From: JAXDMK01 sp963790325
GTDB lineage: Bacteria > Actinomycetota > Acidimicrobiia > Acidimicrobiales > AC-14
Direction of reading: 5' to 3'
Assembly: GCA_963790325.1 (NCBI GenBank)
Contig: CAWBNY010000002.1
Location: 682,001-746,000, forward strand
Length of the DNA stretch: 64,000 nucleotides
Every line of letters starts with the position of its first letter. Positions within the stretch are counted from its first letter, which is position 1. Under the pieces are notes generated by a model, which was not told the DNA's origin, made no database searches, and worked only from the letters and a program-made list of their open reading frames with translations. Below are positions 1-8,834 of this stretch, in pieces. The translations under genes and the position numbers were made by a program.

Positions 1-1
1 C

Positions 2-199
2 GACTTCTTCTACGAGGAGGCCGGCCGGGGGCTGCTCCTCAACGAGGTCAACACCATCCCCGGCTTCACGCCGATCTCCATGTACCCCAAGATGTGGGCC
101 GCCACCGGCGTCCCCTACCGCCGGCTCATCGACGAGCTGGTCGACGCCGGCCGGGCCCGCCACCGCAACCGGGCCGAGCGCTACGGCCGCGGCCGGTAG
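2..199 (+). CDS. ddl: D-alanine--D-alanine ligase, C-terminal end (partial)
   Basis: Only the last 65 residues are inside the window; the gene begins upstream. The segment LLLNEVNTIPGFTPISMYPK is the hallmark end of the ATP-grasp domain of Ddl, where the Asn-Glu pair binds the second magnesium ion and the GFTPISMYP stretch closes over the D-Ala substrates. The enzyme makes the D-Ala-D-Ala dipeptide for cytoplasmic peptidoglycan precursors. The stop is TAG at 197-199, and 150-165 non-coding bases separate it from metH. The family assignment is firm; nothing can be said about the N-terminal domain. Confidence 0.93.
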   Translation, partial: DFFYEEAGRGLLLNEVNTIPGFTPISMYPKMWAATGVPYRRLIDELVDAGRARHRNRAERYGRGR

Positions 200-363
200 C
201 CGCCAGGAGACCCGAGGGGCGGACTTGAGGACCAGTGCCGACATGATCCCGAGCCCCGCAGACAGCCGCCGCCTATACGGAGTGTGATCGGGTCGCCACT
301 CTGTGTCAGCAGCCGGTTTCCTCGACCGGGAGGGACGGCCGCCTCGGTAGCGTGGACTCCGAC

Positions 364-3300
364 ATGAGCAGCTACCTCGACGCGGTCCGCCGGCGGGTCG
401 TGATCTACGACGGCGCCACCGGCACCAACCTCCAGCTCCGGGGCCTCACGGCCGACGACTTCGGGGGGCCGGCGTTCGAGGGGTGCAACGAGATCCTCGT
501 CGACACCCGGCCGGACGTGATCGCCGACCTCCACCGGTCGTTCCTCGAGGTCGGCAGCGACGTGGTGGAGACCGACTCGTTCGGCAGCCTGTCGCTCACC
601 CTCGTCGAGTACGGCATCGCCGACCGGGCCTACGAGCTCAACCTCAAGGCGGCCGGGATCGCCCGGGAGGTGGCCCACGGCTTCACCACCCCCGACCGAC
701 CGAGGTGGGTGGCCGGCTCCATCGGCCCCGGAACCAAGTTCCCGTCCCTCGGCCAGATCCGCTTCACCGAGATGCGCGACGCCTACGAGGTCCAGGCCCG
801 GGGTTTGCTCGACGGCGGGGTCGACCTCCTCCTGATCGAGACCGTGTTCGACCTCCTCCAGGCCAAGACGGCCATCGTCGGCTGCCGCCGGGCCATGGCC
901 GCCGTCGGCCGTCAGGTGCCCATCCAGGTCCAGGTCACGGTCGAGCTCACCGGGCGCATGCTCCCCGGCACCGAGATCGGCGCCGCCCTCACCGCCCTCG
1001 ACGCCCTCCGCCCCGACGTCATCGGCCTCAACTGCGCCACCGGCCCGGCCGAGATGCACGAGCACCTCCGCCACCTGTCCCAGCACTGCCGGGTGCCGAT
1101 CTCGTGCCTGCCCAACGCCGGCCTGCCCTCGGTGGTCGACGGCAGGATGCACTACGACCTCACCCCCGCCCAGCTGGCCGAGTACCACCACGGCTTCGTC
1201 ACGGACCTGGGTGTGAGCGTGATCGGGGGGTGCTGCGGCACCACGCCCGAGCACCTCAAGGCCGTCATCGACCGGTGCCGCGACCTCACCCCCGCCCCCC
1301 GCAGACCGGTCCACGAGCCGGGGGCGGCATCGATCTACACCCACGTCCCGTTCCGCCAGGACACGTCGTTCCTGGTGGTGGGCGAGCGCACCAACGCCAA
1401 CGGGTCGCTCAAGTTCCGCCAGGCCATGCTCGCCTCCGACTGGGACACGTGCGTGGCCATGGCCCGCGACCAGGTCAAGGAGGGCGCCCACCTGCTCGAC
1501 GTGTGCGTCGACTACACGGGCGAGGACGGCGTCGAGGACATGGACGAGATCGCCCGTCGCTTCGCCACCCAGGCCAGCCTGCCGCTCATGATCGACTCCA
1601 CCGAGCCGCCCGTCATCGAGGCCGCCCTCCGGTGGATCGGGGGCAAGGCCGTCCTCAACTCGGTCAACCTGGAGGACGGCGACGCCCCCGGCACCCGCCT
1701 CGACCGCTTCCTGAGCCTGGCCCGGGAGTACGGGGCGGCCGTCGTCTGCACGTGCATCGACCAGGAGGGTCAGGCCCGCACCCGGGACTGGAAGCTGCGG
1801 GCGGCCCAGGCCATCCACGATCTGGCGGTCGACCGCTACGGGCTGGAGCCGTCCGACCTCATCTTCGACCCGTTGGCCCTGCCCCTGTCCACCGGCATGG
1901 AGGAGAGCCGGCGGGACGGCATCGAGACCATCGAGGGCATCAAGCTGATAAAGGCCCAGTTGCCGGGGGTCCACACCATCCTGGGACTGTCGAACGTGTC
2001 GTTCGGGCTCACCCCCGCCGCCCGCCACGTGCTCAACTCGGTCTACCTCAACGAGTGCGTGGAGGCGGGCCTCGACGCGGCCATCGTCCACGCGGCCCGG
2101 ATCATGCCCCTCAACAAGATCCCCGAGGAGCAGCGGCGGGTGTGCCTCGACCTCGTCTACGACCGGCGCAAGCCGGGCTACGACCCCCTGCAGACGCTGC
2201 TGGCCCTGTTCGAGGGGGTGTCGTCCACCACCCTGGTCAAGGAGGACCGCAGCGGGTGGTCGGTGGCCCGGCGGCTCGAGCAGCGCATCATCGACGGCGA
2301 CCGCGACGGGCTCACCGCCGACCTCGACGAGGCCCTCGTCACCACGCCCGCCCTGGCCATCGTCAACGACACCCTCCTGGCCGGGATGAAGGTCGTGGGC
2401 GACCTGTTCGGCTCCGGCGAGATGCAGCTGCCCTTCGTCCTCCAGTCGGCCGAGTGCATGAAGGCGGCGGTGGCCTACCTCGAGCCCCACATGGAGAAGG
2501 CGGCGGCCGGCGGCAAGGGCCGCCTGATCATCGCCACGGTGAAGGGCGACGTCCACGACATCGGCAAGAACCTGGTCGACATCATCCTCACCAACAACGG
2601 CTACGAGGTCCACAACCTCGGGATCAAGGTGTCGCTGGCGGAGATGATCGCCAAGTACGAGGAGGTCGGGGCCGACGTCCTCGGGATGAGCGGGCTGCTG
2701 GTCAAGAGCACCCTCATCATGCGGGAGAACCTGGAGGAGCTGAACCGGCGCGGCCTCACCGGGGTGCCCGTGCTGCTCGGCGGAGCGGCCCTGACCCGCC
2801 GCTACGTGGAGCGCGACCTGCGGGAGGTCTACGAGGGCCGGGTCTTCTACGGCAAGGACGCCTTCGAGGGCCTGCGCACCATGGACCGGCTGATGGAGAT
2901 GAAGCGGACGGGCGACGACGACCCGTCGTTCGGTCGGGTCCCGCTGGGGCGGGTGCTGCCCTCCTTCGAGCGCGACGCGCCGTCGGAGGACGAGCTCCCC
3001 TCCCGCTCGCCCGACGTGGCCGTCGACAACCAGGTCTTCGTCCCCCCCTTCCTCGGGTCGCGGGTGGTTAAGGGGATCGCCATCGACGACATCGCCGGCT
3101 ACGTCAACGAGACCGCCCTGTTCCGCAACCAGTGGCAGTTCCGTCCCCACAAGGGCGAGCCCGACGCCGAGTTCAAGGACCGCATCCGGCCCTCCCTGCG
3201 GGACGAGCTGGGCAAGGCGGTGGCCGGCGGGCTCCTCGTCCCCCAGGTGGTCTACGGCTACTACCCGGCCAACAGCGAGGGCAACGACCTCATCCTGTGG

Positions 3301-3822
3301 AAGGACGACACCCGCACGTCGGAGTGGATGCGGTTCTCGTACCCCCGGGAGCGGACCTCGCCGTGGCGGTGCATCGCCGACTTCTTCCGGCCGGCGGTGT
3401 CGGGGGAGCTCGACTACGCCGGGTTCCACATCGTCACCATCGGCGACCGGGTGTCGGAGGCGACGGCCGCGCTGTTCAGGGAGGACCGCTACACCGAGTA
3501 CCTGCTGCTGCACGGTCTCGGCGTCGAGATGGCGGAGGCGCTGGCCGAGTACTGGCACAAGCGGATCCGCGACGAGTGGGGGTTCGGCGGGGAGGACGGC
3601 CGCCTCACCGACATGCTCGTCCGCCAGGGGTACCGGGGCGGCCGCTACTCGTGGGGCTACCCCGCCTGCCCCGACCTGGAGGACAACCGCAAGGTGGCCG
3701 AGCTGCTCGAGGCCGACCGCATCGGGGTGGCCGTGAGCGAGGACTTCCAGTACGTCCCCGAGCAGACCACCTCCGCCCTCATCTGCCACCACCCCCAGGC
3801 CAAGTACTTCGTCGCCCGGTAG
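364..3822 (+). CDS. metH: Cobalamin-dependent methionine synthase
   Basis: Transfers a methyl group from methyltetrahydrofolate to homocysteine through protein-bound cobalamin. Of 1152 residues, about 1-310 are the homocysteine domain with zinc-ligand motifs GLNCATG (about 223) and GGCCGTTP (about 290). The pterin domain follows from about 335 (VVGERTNANGS). The cap domain lies at about 640-735, the B12-binding domain carries DVHDIGKNLVD (about 728; its His is the lower cobalt ligand), and the SAM-dependent reactivation domain runs from about 900 to the end. All four modules are present, so this is a full-length MetH. I chose the ATG at 364, which gives the usual MSSYLDAV-type start; a GTG at 352 would add four residues. 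I found no cobalamin or SAM riboswitch in the short upstream gap. The next gene converges 12 bases downstream. Confidence 0.97.
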   Translation: MSSYLDAVRRRVVIYDGATGTNLQLRGLTADDFGGPAFEGCNEILVDTRPDVIADLHRSFLEVGSDVVETDSFGSLSLTLVEYGIADRAYELNLKAAGIAREVAHGFTTPDRPRWVAGSIGPGTKFPSLGQIRFTEMRDAYEVQARGLLDGGVDLLLIETVFDLLQAKTAIVGCRRAMAAVGRQVPIQVQVTVELTGRMLPGTEIGAALTALDALRPDVIGLNCATGPAEMHEHLRHLSQHCRVPISCLPNAGLPSVVDGRMHYDLTPAQLAEYHHGFVTDLGVSVIGGCCGTTPEHLKAVIDRCRDLTPAPRRPVHEPGAASIYTHVPFRQDTSFLVVGERTNANGSLKFRQAMLASDWDTCVAMARDQVKEGAHLLDVCVDYTGEDGVEDMDEIARRFATQASLPLMIDSTEPPVIEAALRWIGGKAVLNSVNLEDGDAPGTRLDRFLSLAREYGAAVVCTCIDQEGQARTRDWKLRAAQAIHDLAVDRYGLEPSDLIFDPLALPLSTGMEESRRDGIETIEGIKLIKAQLPGVHTILGLSNVSFGLTPAARHVLNSVYLNECVEAGLDAAIVHAARIMPLNKIPEEQRRVCLDLVYDRRKPGYDPLQTLLALFEGVSSTTLVKEDRSGWSVARRLEQRIIDGDRDGLTADLDEALVTTPALAIVNDTLLAGMKVVGDLFGSGEMQLPFVLQSAECMKAAVAYLEPHMEKAAAGGKGRLIIATVKGDVHDIGKNLVDIILTNNGYEVHNLGIKVSLAEMIAKYEEVGADVLGMSGLLVKSTLIMRENLEELNRRGLTGVPVLLGGAALTRRYVERDLREVYEGRVFYGKDAFEGLRTMDRLMEMKRTGDDDPSFGRVPLGRVLPSFERDAPSEDELPSRSPDVAVDNQVFVPPFLGSRVVKGIAIDDIAGYVNETALFRNQWQFRPHKGEPDAEFKDRIRPSLRDELGKAVAGGLLVPQVVYGYYPANSEGNDLILWKDDTRTSEWMRFSYPRERTSPWRCIADFFRPAVSGELDYAGFHIVTIGDRVSEATAALFREDRYTEYLLLHGLGVEMAEALAEYWHKRIRDEWGFGGEDGRLTDMLVRQGYRGGRYSWGYPACPDLEDNRKVAELLEADRIGVAVSEDFQYVPEQTTSALICHHPQAKYFVAR

Positions 3823-3834
3823 CGCTCAGGCGGG

Positions 3835-4728
3835 TCAGCCGGCGAGCACGGCCCTCGCCACCAGGTCGGTGCCGAAGGCCATGAGGATGGCCAGGTAGAG
3901 GAGGCCGGTGGCGGCCATGACCGCGGAGTAGGACTTCTCGTCGAGGGCCTTGCGGGTCACGACGGTGAGGACGAGGGTGGTGACGGCGCAGGCGACCCAG
4001 AACCAGCCCAGGGTGCCGTTCCACCCGTCGTCGATCGACCCGGAGAGCACGGACATCATGCCCGTGGGCCAGAGGAGGGCGCCCACCTCCACCGGCCACG
4101 TCCAGGCCAACCACCGGTTGAGCTCGAGCAGCGGCTCCCGACCCAGGCCGGGCTGGACCAGGTACCAGTGGCCGAGGAGCATGGCGTCCGTCACCGCCCC
4201 CAGGAAGGCGGCGCCGGCCAGGATGCGGACGAGGGCGAGGGCCGACGGTCCCCCGGCGGCGAGGGCGGCCGCCACCAGGCCGACCACCCCGATGGCCGGC
4301 GCCACCAGGTCGAGGACCGGGGGGAACTCGGGCAACTGGTGACGGATCTCGGGGCCGGGGGCCCGGGAAGTGTGACCGGTTGGATCGGGGCCGAGCATGG
4401 CCGCCACCCGGGCGGCCCGGCGTTCGTCGAGCGCCCGCCGGCCGGACACGCCCGCCTTGCGGCGCACGATCGAGACCCCGAGCGCCACCGTCGCCGCCAC
4501 CGCCACCAGGGCGGCCGACCCGTCCCGCACCCCGTCGGCGTCGGTGAGCTGTCCCGCCACCACCGCCCCCACCGCGATCACGGCGTAGACGGTGCGCAGG
4601 AGCCATCCGTAGCCGATGCCCAGGAGTCGGCCGCGGGACGTCACCCACAGGAAGAACAGTCCGCCGGTGGCCCACTGGAGGAGGACGGTGGCGGCGTCGA
4701 GGCGGATCACGCCATCCGATTGTCCCAT
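3835..4728 (-). CDS. Polytopic membrane protein of unknown function (contains repeat insertion)
   Basis: A 297-residue protein with about eight predicted membrane helices, near residues 15-32, 46-60, 72-88, 140-160, 165-192, 205-230, 240-262 and 268-295. I do not recognise the family. A conserved-looking stretch LLGHWYLVQPG lies between helices 5 and 6; its His could bind a cofactor, but that is a guess. The hydrophilic loop between helices 3 and 4 (residues about 116-132) is encoded by a 48-bp palindromic repeat found twice more near 10.4 kb; 48 bases is 16 codons, so the frame is kept. The gene converges on metH. ATG start at 4728. Confidence 0.75.
   Translation of the reverse strand: MGQSDGVIRLDAATVLLQWATGGLFFLWVTSRGRLLGIGYGWLLRTVYAVIAVGAVVAGQLTDADGVRDGSAALVAVAATVALGVSIVRRKAGVSGRRALDERRAARVAAMLGPDPTGHTSRAPGPEIRHQLPEFPPVLDLVAPAIGVVGLVAAALAAGGPSALALVRILAGAAFLGAVTDAMLLGHWYLVQPGLGREPLLELNRWLAWTWPVEVGALLWPTGMMSVLSGSIDDGWNGTLGWFWVACAVTTLVLTVVTRKALDEKSYSAVMAATGLLYLAILMAFGTDLVARAVLAG
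4334..4381. repeat. 48-bp palindromic repeat, copy A (inside a coding region)
   Basis: Begins AACTGGTGAC and ends GTGACCGGTT, with a GC-rich centre. It has the same 48-base length and the same ends as copies B (10359) and C (10421). Its arms pair imperfectly. It lies wholly inside the membrane-protein gene, in the loop between helices 3 and 4, and adds 16 codons without shifting the frame. Confidence 0.75.
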
Positions 4729-4851
4729 GGGCCCCGTAGTCGGTTTGGACTGGGCGTCAGGGAGGAATCGTCAAGGCACGGCCCTCAAGGTTCGGGCGCC
4801 AGATGCCGAAACAGGACCAGGAATGACGACGGAGACCGGGGAGATGAGACC

Positions 4852-5109
4852 ATGACCGACCTGATCCTGGAAGTGGGGGCGTACGTGTGCCTGGGACTGG
4901 GCGTCGCCCTGCTCGTGGTGCGCATTGGCGGCGAGCGCATCAAGCGGTCCTTCGGTCTCCTGCGGTTCAAGCACAGCCTGCGCAAGCTCGACGGCGTCCC
5001 CACCGAGTGGACCCGTGCCATCGAGGCGATGGACAACCTGCGCGACGACGAGCCCGCCCGCCGGCACAACCGTCGCCACCAGCACCCCAGCGCCCCCGAC
5101 GAGCGGTAG
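4852..5109 (+). CDS. Small single-helix membrane protein, unknown
   Basis: An 85-residue protein. Residues about 6-24 (LEVGAYVCLGLGVALLVVR) form one membrane helix, followed by a basic, charged cytoplasmic tail ending in a His/Arg-rich stretch. The ATG at 4852 has GGGGAG about ten bases upstream and good codon use from the first codon; the longer open frame through this point has poor codon use upstream. It is divergent from the polytopic membrane protein. I do not recognise the family. The 200 bases that follow to 5307 hold nothing that I can identify. Confidence 0.65.
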   Translation: MTDLILEVGAYVCLGLGVALLVVRIGGERIKRSFGLLRFKHSLRKLDGVPTEWTRAIEAMDNLRDDEPARRHNRRHQHPSAPDER

Positions 5110-5306
5110 GCGCCCGCCCGTCCCCCCGGCCTCCTCCAGCCGAGGCCGAGGATCTCGCCCCGTCGACCGCCCACTGCCGACCCCATCCTCCCCCTCCTCG
5201 GCCAAGGCCTGGGGCCGCCGCCCTCCCCTGAGGCGGCGGTGACGAGGGCGACCTTCGCCCCGCAGGCCCAGGTCCACGCCTCCGGCCTCGACCGGGGCGC
5301 CAGGCC

Positions 5307-6416
5307 TCAGGCCTCGACCAGGGCCAGGCCGTGGGCGACGCGGTTGAGGGGATCGGGACCGGCGTCGGTGGCGACCACTATGTCCTCGATGCGGGCCCCG
5401 AAGCGTCCGGGGACGTAGATGCCGGGCTCGATGGAGAAGGCGTGGCCGTGGGCCAGGGGGACGGTGTTGCCGCTGGCGATGTAGGGGTCCTCGTGCTCCT
5501 CCAGGCCGATGCCGTGGCCGGTGCGGTGGACCACGTAGGCACCGAGGCCGGCGTCGTGGATGTGGGCTCGGGCCACCAGGTCGACGTCGTGGCAGCGGGT
5601 GCCGACGGTGGCCGCCTCGACGGCCATGGCCTGGGCTTCCTCCAGCACGGTGTAGAGGGTGCGGAACTCGATGGGCGGGCGGCCGGTGAAGACGGTGCGG
5701 GTGATGTCGGAGCAGTAGCCGTCGAGGGTGCCGCCGAAGTCGCAGACGACGGCCTCGTCCCGGCCGATGACCCGGGGGCCGGGCTCGTGGTGGGGGCTGG
5801 CCGAGTTGGGGCCGCTGCCGACGATGGCGAAGTTAACCCGCTGGTGGCCCTCGGCCAGCAGCCGGTCGCCGATGTCGCGGGACACCTCGGCCTCGGTGCG
5901 GCCCACCAGGGGGATGGCGCCGGCGACGAGCTGGGCCGCCACCCGGTCGGCGGCGGCCGCCGCCCGCCGGAGGGCGTCGACCTCGGCCGGGTCCTTGACC
6001 GCCCGCAGAGGAGCCGTGACCAGCGACGACGGGAGCCACCAGCTGCCGGGGAGGGCGTCCTGGAGGCGGAGGACGAACGTGGCCCACGTGCGGTCGGAGA
6101 TGGCGATGCGCTGGCGGCGGCGGCCGGCGAGGTCGGCCACGAACGCGATCGGGTCCTCCGACTCCTCCCAGGCGAGGATGCCGAACAGGTCGGGGTGGGG
6201 TTCGACCCGGGGCGCCTCCAGGCGGGGGACGACGAGGGTGGCCTCCCCGTCGGCCGGCACCACCAGCACGGTGAGGCGCTCGAGGGGCATGGCCTGGTAG
6301 CCGGTGAGCCACGGCAGATCGGCCCCGAGGGAGAGGAGCAGGACGTCGACCTCGAGCTCGGCCATCCGGGCCCGGACCCTTTCGGCGCGTCCCGACAACG
6401 GTGATTCAGTGCTCAC
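5307..6416 (-). CDS. M24-family metallopeptidase (Xaa-Pro aminopeptidase-like)
   Basis: A 369-residue cytoplasmic peptidase of the pita-bread fold. The N-terminal creatinase-like domain spans about 1-130 and the catalytic domain the rest. The dinuclear metal ligands are visible: Asp in DFGGTLDGYCSDITRT (about 225-240), His in VHRTGHGIGLEEHEDP (about 300), Glu in SIEPGIY and Glu in GARIEDIV. The family releases N-terminal residues next to proline. GTG start at 6416. It overlaps the end of ada by 11 bases and is the last gene of the minus-strand run that starts near 13.8 kb. Confidence 0.92.
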   Translation of the reverse strand: MSTESPLSGRAERVRARMAELEVDVLLLSLGADLPWLTGYQAMPLERLTVLVVPADGEATLVVPRLEAPRVEPHPDLFGILAWEESEDPIAFVADLAGRRRQRIAISDRTWATFVLRLQDALPGSWWLPSSLVTAPLRAVKDPAEVDALRRAAAAADRVAAQLVAGAIPLVGRTEAEVSRDIGDRLLAEGHQRVNFAIVGSGPNSASPHHEPGPRVIGRDEAVVCDFGGTLDGYCSDITRTVFTGRPPIEFRTLYTVLEEAQAMAVEAATVGTRCHDVDLVARAHIHDAGLGAYVVHRTGHGIGLEEHEDPYIASGNTVPLAHGHAFSIEPGIYVPGRFGARIEDIVVATDAGPDPLNRVAHGLALVEA

Positions 6417-7461
6417 GCAGGACAGCTTCGCGCTCCAGGAGAAGGCGCTTGCGCTCGACGCCCCACCGGTACCCCGAGAGGGACCCGTCGGTGCGGACGA
6501 CCCGGTGGCAGGGGACGGCCACCGCCAGGGGGTTGGCGGCGCACGCCCCGGCGACGGCCCGGACGGCGGTGGGGGCTCCGATGGCGGTCGCGATCTCGGC
6601 GTAGGTGGCGGTGGAGCCGGCGGGGATGGCCCGCAGCGCCTCCCACACCCGCCGTTGGAAGGCGGTCCCCCGGACGTCGAGGGGCAGGTCGCGGCCGGTG
6701 CGGGGGTCGTCGACCAGGGCCACCACAGCCGACATCCACCGGTCGAAGGTGGCGTCGCCGGCGGTGAGGGTGGCCTTCGGGAAGCGGTCCTCCAGCTGGC
6801 GGACGAGGACGTCGGCGTCGTCGCCCAGGAGGATGGCGCACACGCCGGCGGCGGTGGCCGCCACCAGCACCGACCCGAGCGAGCACTCGCCCACGCGGAA
6901 GCGGATGGTGGCGCCGTCGCCGCCGGCCCGGTACGAGGTGGGCGTCATGCCCAGGGCGGCGGTGGACGTGGCGTAGAAGCGGCCGTTGGAGCCGAAGCCG
7001 GCGTCGTAGATGGCGTCGGCGACGGTGGCCGAGGTGGCGAGGGCGGCCCGCACCCGGCGGGCGCGGACCTCGGCCGCGTACGCCTTAGGGGTCAGCCCGG
7101 TGACCGCCTTGAACGTCCGGTGGAAGTGGGACCGGGTCATGCCCGCGGCCGCGGCCAGGGCGTCGACGGCCGGGGCGTCGGCCGTCGACTCGATCGTCCG
7201 GCAGGCGGCGGCGATGGTGGCCGCCCGGCGCTCGGCGGCGGGGGCCTCGTCCGGCCGGCACCGCCGGCAGGGGCGGAAACCGGCCCTCTCGGCGTCGGCG
7301 GGGGAGGCGTGGAAGGCCACGTTCTCCCGGCGGGGGCGGCGGGCTCCGCACGACGGCCGGCAGTACACCCCCGTGGTGCGGACCGAGTAGTAGAAGTCGG
7401 CGTCCTGGCGGGCCACCACGGCGGCCCAACGACCGTCCTCAGGGGGCATCGGGCTGATCAT
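6406..7461 (-). CDS. ada: Bifunctional Ada: alkylation-damage regulator and O6-methylguanine-DNA methyltransferase
   Basis: A 351-residue protein with the full Ada layout. The zinc domain (about 1-85) has Cys in GVYCRPSCGARRP and RPCRRCRPD. An AraC-type helix-turn-helix domain follows (about 90-175, MTRSHFHRTFKAVTGLTPK). The C-terminal methyltransferase domain carries the active-site motif PCHRV (about 320). In the family, the N-terminal Cys takes a methyl group from phosphotriesters and the protein then activates repair genes; the C-terminal Cys repairs O6-methylguanine. The ATG overlaps the photolyase stop (ATGA), so a direct-repair pair is translationally coupled. The longer open frame reading back into the photolyase gene is not real. 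Confidence 0.95.
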   Translation of the reverse strand: MISPMPPEDGRWAAVVARQDADFYYSVRTTGVYCRPSCGARRPRRENVAFHASPADAERAGFRPCRRCRPDEAPAAERRAATIAAACRTIESTADAPAVDALAAAAGMTRSHFHRTFKAVTGLTPKAYAAEVRARRVRAALATSATVADAIYDAGFGSNGRFYATSTAALGMTPTSYRAGGDGATIRFRVGECSLGSVLVAATAAGVCAILLGDDADVLVRQLEDRFPKATLTAGDATFDRWMSAVVALVDDPRTGRDLPLDVRGTAFQRRVWEALRAIPAGSTATYAEIATAIGAPTAVRAVAGACAANPLAVAVPCHRVVRTDGSLSGYRWGVERKRLLLEREAVLREH

Positions 7462-8834
7462 GTCGACGATCGTCGCGCCGGCGGGCGCGGCTGTCGCTCC
7501 GTTGTGTGCTCCCGAATCCGGGAGTAGCGGTAGAGGGCCTCCTTGCGCTCCTCGTCGTGGTCGACGATCGGGCGGGGGTAGTCCGGGGGGATCCCGCCGG
7601 CGAGCTTCCAAGGCTCGTGGACCGTGCCCCCGGCCACGTGGCGCAGCTCGGGCACCCACCGGCGGACGTAGTCGCCGTCGGGGTCGAAACGCTTGCCCTG
7701 ACTGGTGGGGTTGAAGATGCGGAAGAACGGCGCCGGGTCGGTGCCGGTGCCGGCCACCCACTGCCAGCCGTGCTGGTTGGAGGCGAGGTCGCCGTCCTGG
7801 AGCCGGTCCATGAACAGGGCCGCGCCCCGCTGCCAGTCGATGTGGAGGTCCTTGACCAGGAAGCTGGCCGTGATCATCCGCACCCGGTTGTGCATCCACG
7901 CCTCCGCCGCCAGCTGGCGCATGCCGGCGTCGACGATCGGATACCCGGTGCGCCCGGCGGCCCACGCTTCGAAACGGCGGTCGGCGGACGGGCCGGTGTT
8001 GACCCGTAGGGCCGCCATCTCCGGGCGGTAGGTCTGGCGGGCGGAGTCGGGGAACGCGGCCAGGACGGAGGCGTAGAAGTCCCGCCAGGCGAGCTCGGCC
8101 CGGAAGCGCTCGGCCCCGTCGCCCTTGCGGTGGCGGACGGCGTGGAGCGCCTGGCGGGGGTGGACGCAGCCGAACTTGAGGTAGGGGCTGAGCCGGCTGG
8201 TGGCGTCCTCCGCCGGGCGGTCGCGGCCCGTGGCGTAGTGAGCCACCCGCTCGGCGAACTCGGCCAGCCGGGCCAGGCCGGCGGTCTCGCCCGGCGGGAG
8301 GCCGGTAGCCGGCTCCGGGGCCCGGGGCAGGGGCTCGGATCCGACGCCGGTGGCCCACCTCGGGTCGGCGGGCTCGTCCGCCGGGATGCCCCACCCGTGT
8401 TCCTTCCACCGCCGGTGGAAGGGGGTGAAGACCTTGAACGGCTGGCCCTCGGCGGTGGTGACGTCCCCCGGGGCGACGGCGTAGGGCGAGTCGACCGCGG
8501 TCAGACGATCGCCCAGCGCCGCGTCCCGGCGGGTGCCGTAAGGGCCGAAGTCGGCGGTGACGAAGACGTGGGTGGCCTCCACCTCGTCGGCGACCACGGG
8601 GACGACGGTGCGGGGATCGCCGGTGCGGATCACCAGCCGGCCGCCGGTGCGCTCGTGGAGCTCGGCCAGGCAGCCGGCGAGGAAGGCCCTCCGGGGCTGG
8701 CCCGCCGGCCGTTGCAGGCGGGGGTCGACGACGAAGAGGGGCACCACCTCGTCGGCTGCGTCGAGGGCGGCGAGCAGGGCGGGATGGTCGGCCAGGCGCA
8801 GGTCACGCCGCAACCAGAGGATGGAGGTGCTCAG
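7458..8834 (-). CDS. phrB: Deoxyribodipyrimidine photolyase (probable CTG start)
   Basis: A 458-residue class I photolyase that repairs UV pyrimidine dimers with light. The N-terminal antenna domain opens with ILWLRRDLRLADHPAL. The FAD domain carries GRTGYPIVDAGMRQL, WMHNRVRMITASFLVKDL and GDLASNQHGWQWVAGTGTDPA, with aromatic residues for electron transfer. No ATG, GTG or TTG precedes the first beta strand in frame; the only start that keeps it is a CTG at 8834, which overlaps the lipBA stop (CTGA). The next alternative is a TTG inside the strand (WLRR), which would truncate the fold. The downstream ada gene overlaps by four bases. Confidence 0.93.
   Translation of the reverse strand: MSTSILWLRRDLRLADHPALLAALDAADEVVPLFVVDPRLQRPAGQPRRAFLAGCLAELHERTGGRLVIRTGDPRTVVPVVADEVEATHVFVTADFGPYGTRRDAALGDRLTAVDSPYAVAPGDVTTAEGQPFKVFTPFHRRWKEHGWGIPADEPADPRWATGVGSEPLPRAPEPATGLPPGETAGLARLAEFAERVAHYATGRDRPAEDATSRLSPYLKFGCVHPRQALHAVRHRKGDGAERFRAELAWRDFYASVLAAFPDSARQTYRPEMAALRVNTGPSADRRFEAWAAGRTGYPIVDAGMRQLAAEAWMHNRVRMITASFLVKDLHIDWQRGAALFMDRLQDGDLASNQHGWQWVAGTGTDPAPFFRIFNPTSQGKRFDPDGDYVRRWVPELRHVAGGTVHEPWKLAGGIPPDYPRPIVDHDEERKEALYRYSRIREHTTERQPRPPARRSST

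Noticed and set aside
200..363. Possible cobalamin or SAM riboswitch upstream of metH
   Set aside because: The gap is short and shows none of the conserved boxes of either family that I could find.
3550..3575. GCGGATCCGCG, similar to the core of the 28.4-29.5 kb repeats
   Set aside because: Only the short palindrome is shared; the AATT and the flanking conserved bases are missing, and it lies in well-conserved metH coding sequence.
181..3792. A 1203-codon open frame antisense to metH, and many similar long antisense frames over other genes
   Set aside because: Highly GC-rich genes leave long stop-free antisense frames. The translations are Ala/Arg/Gly/Val-rich without domains, while the sense strand is a textbook MetH.
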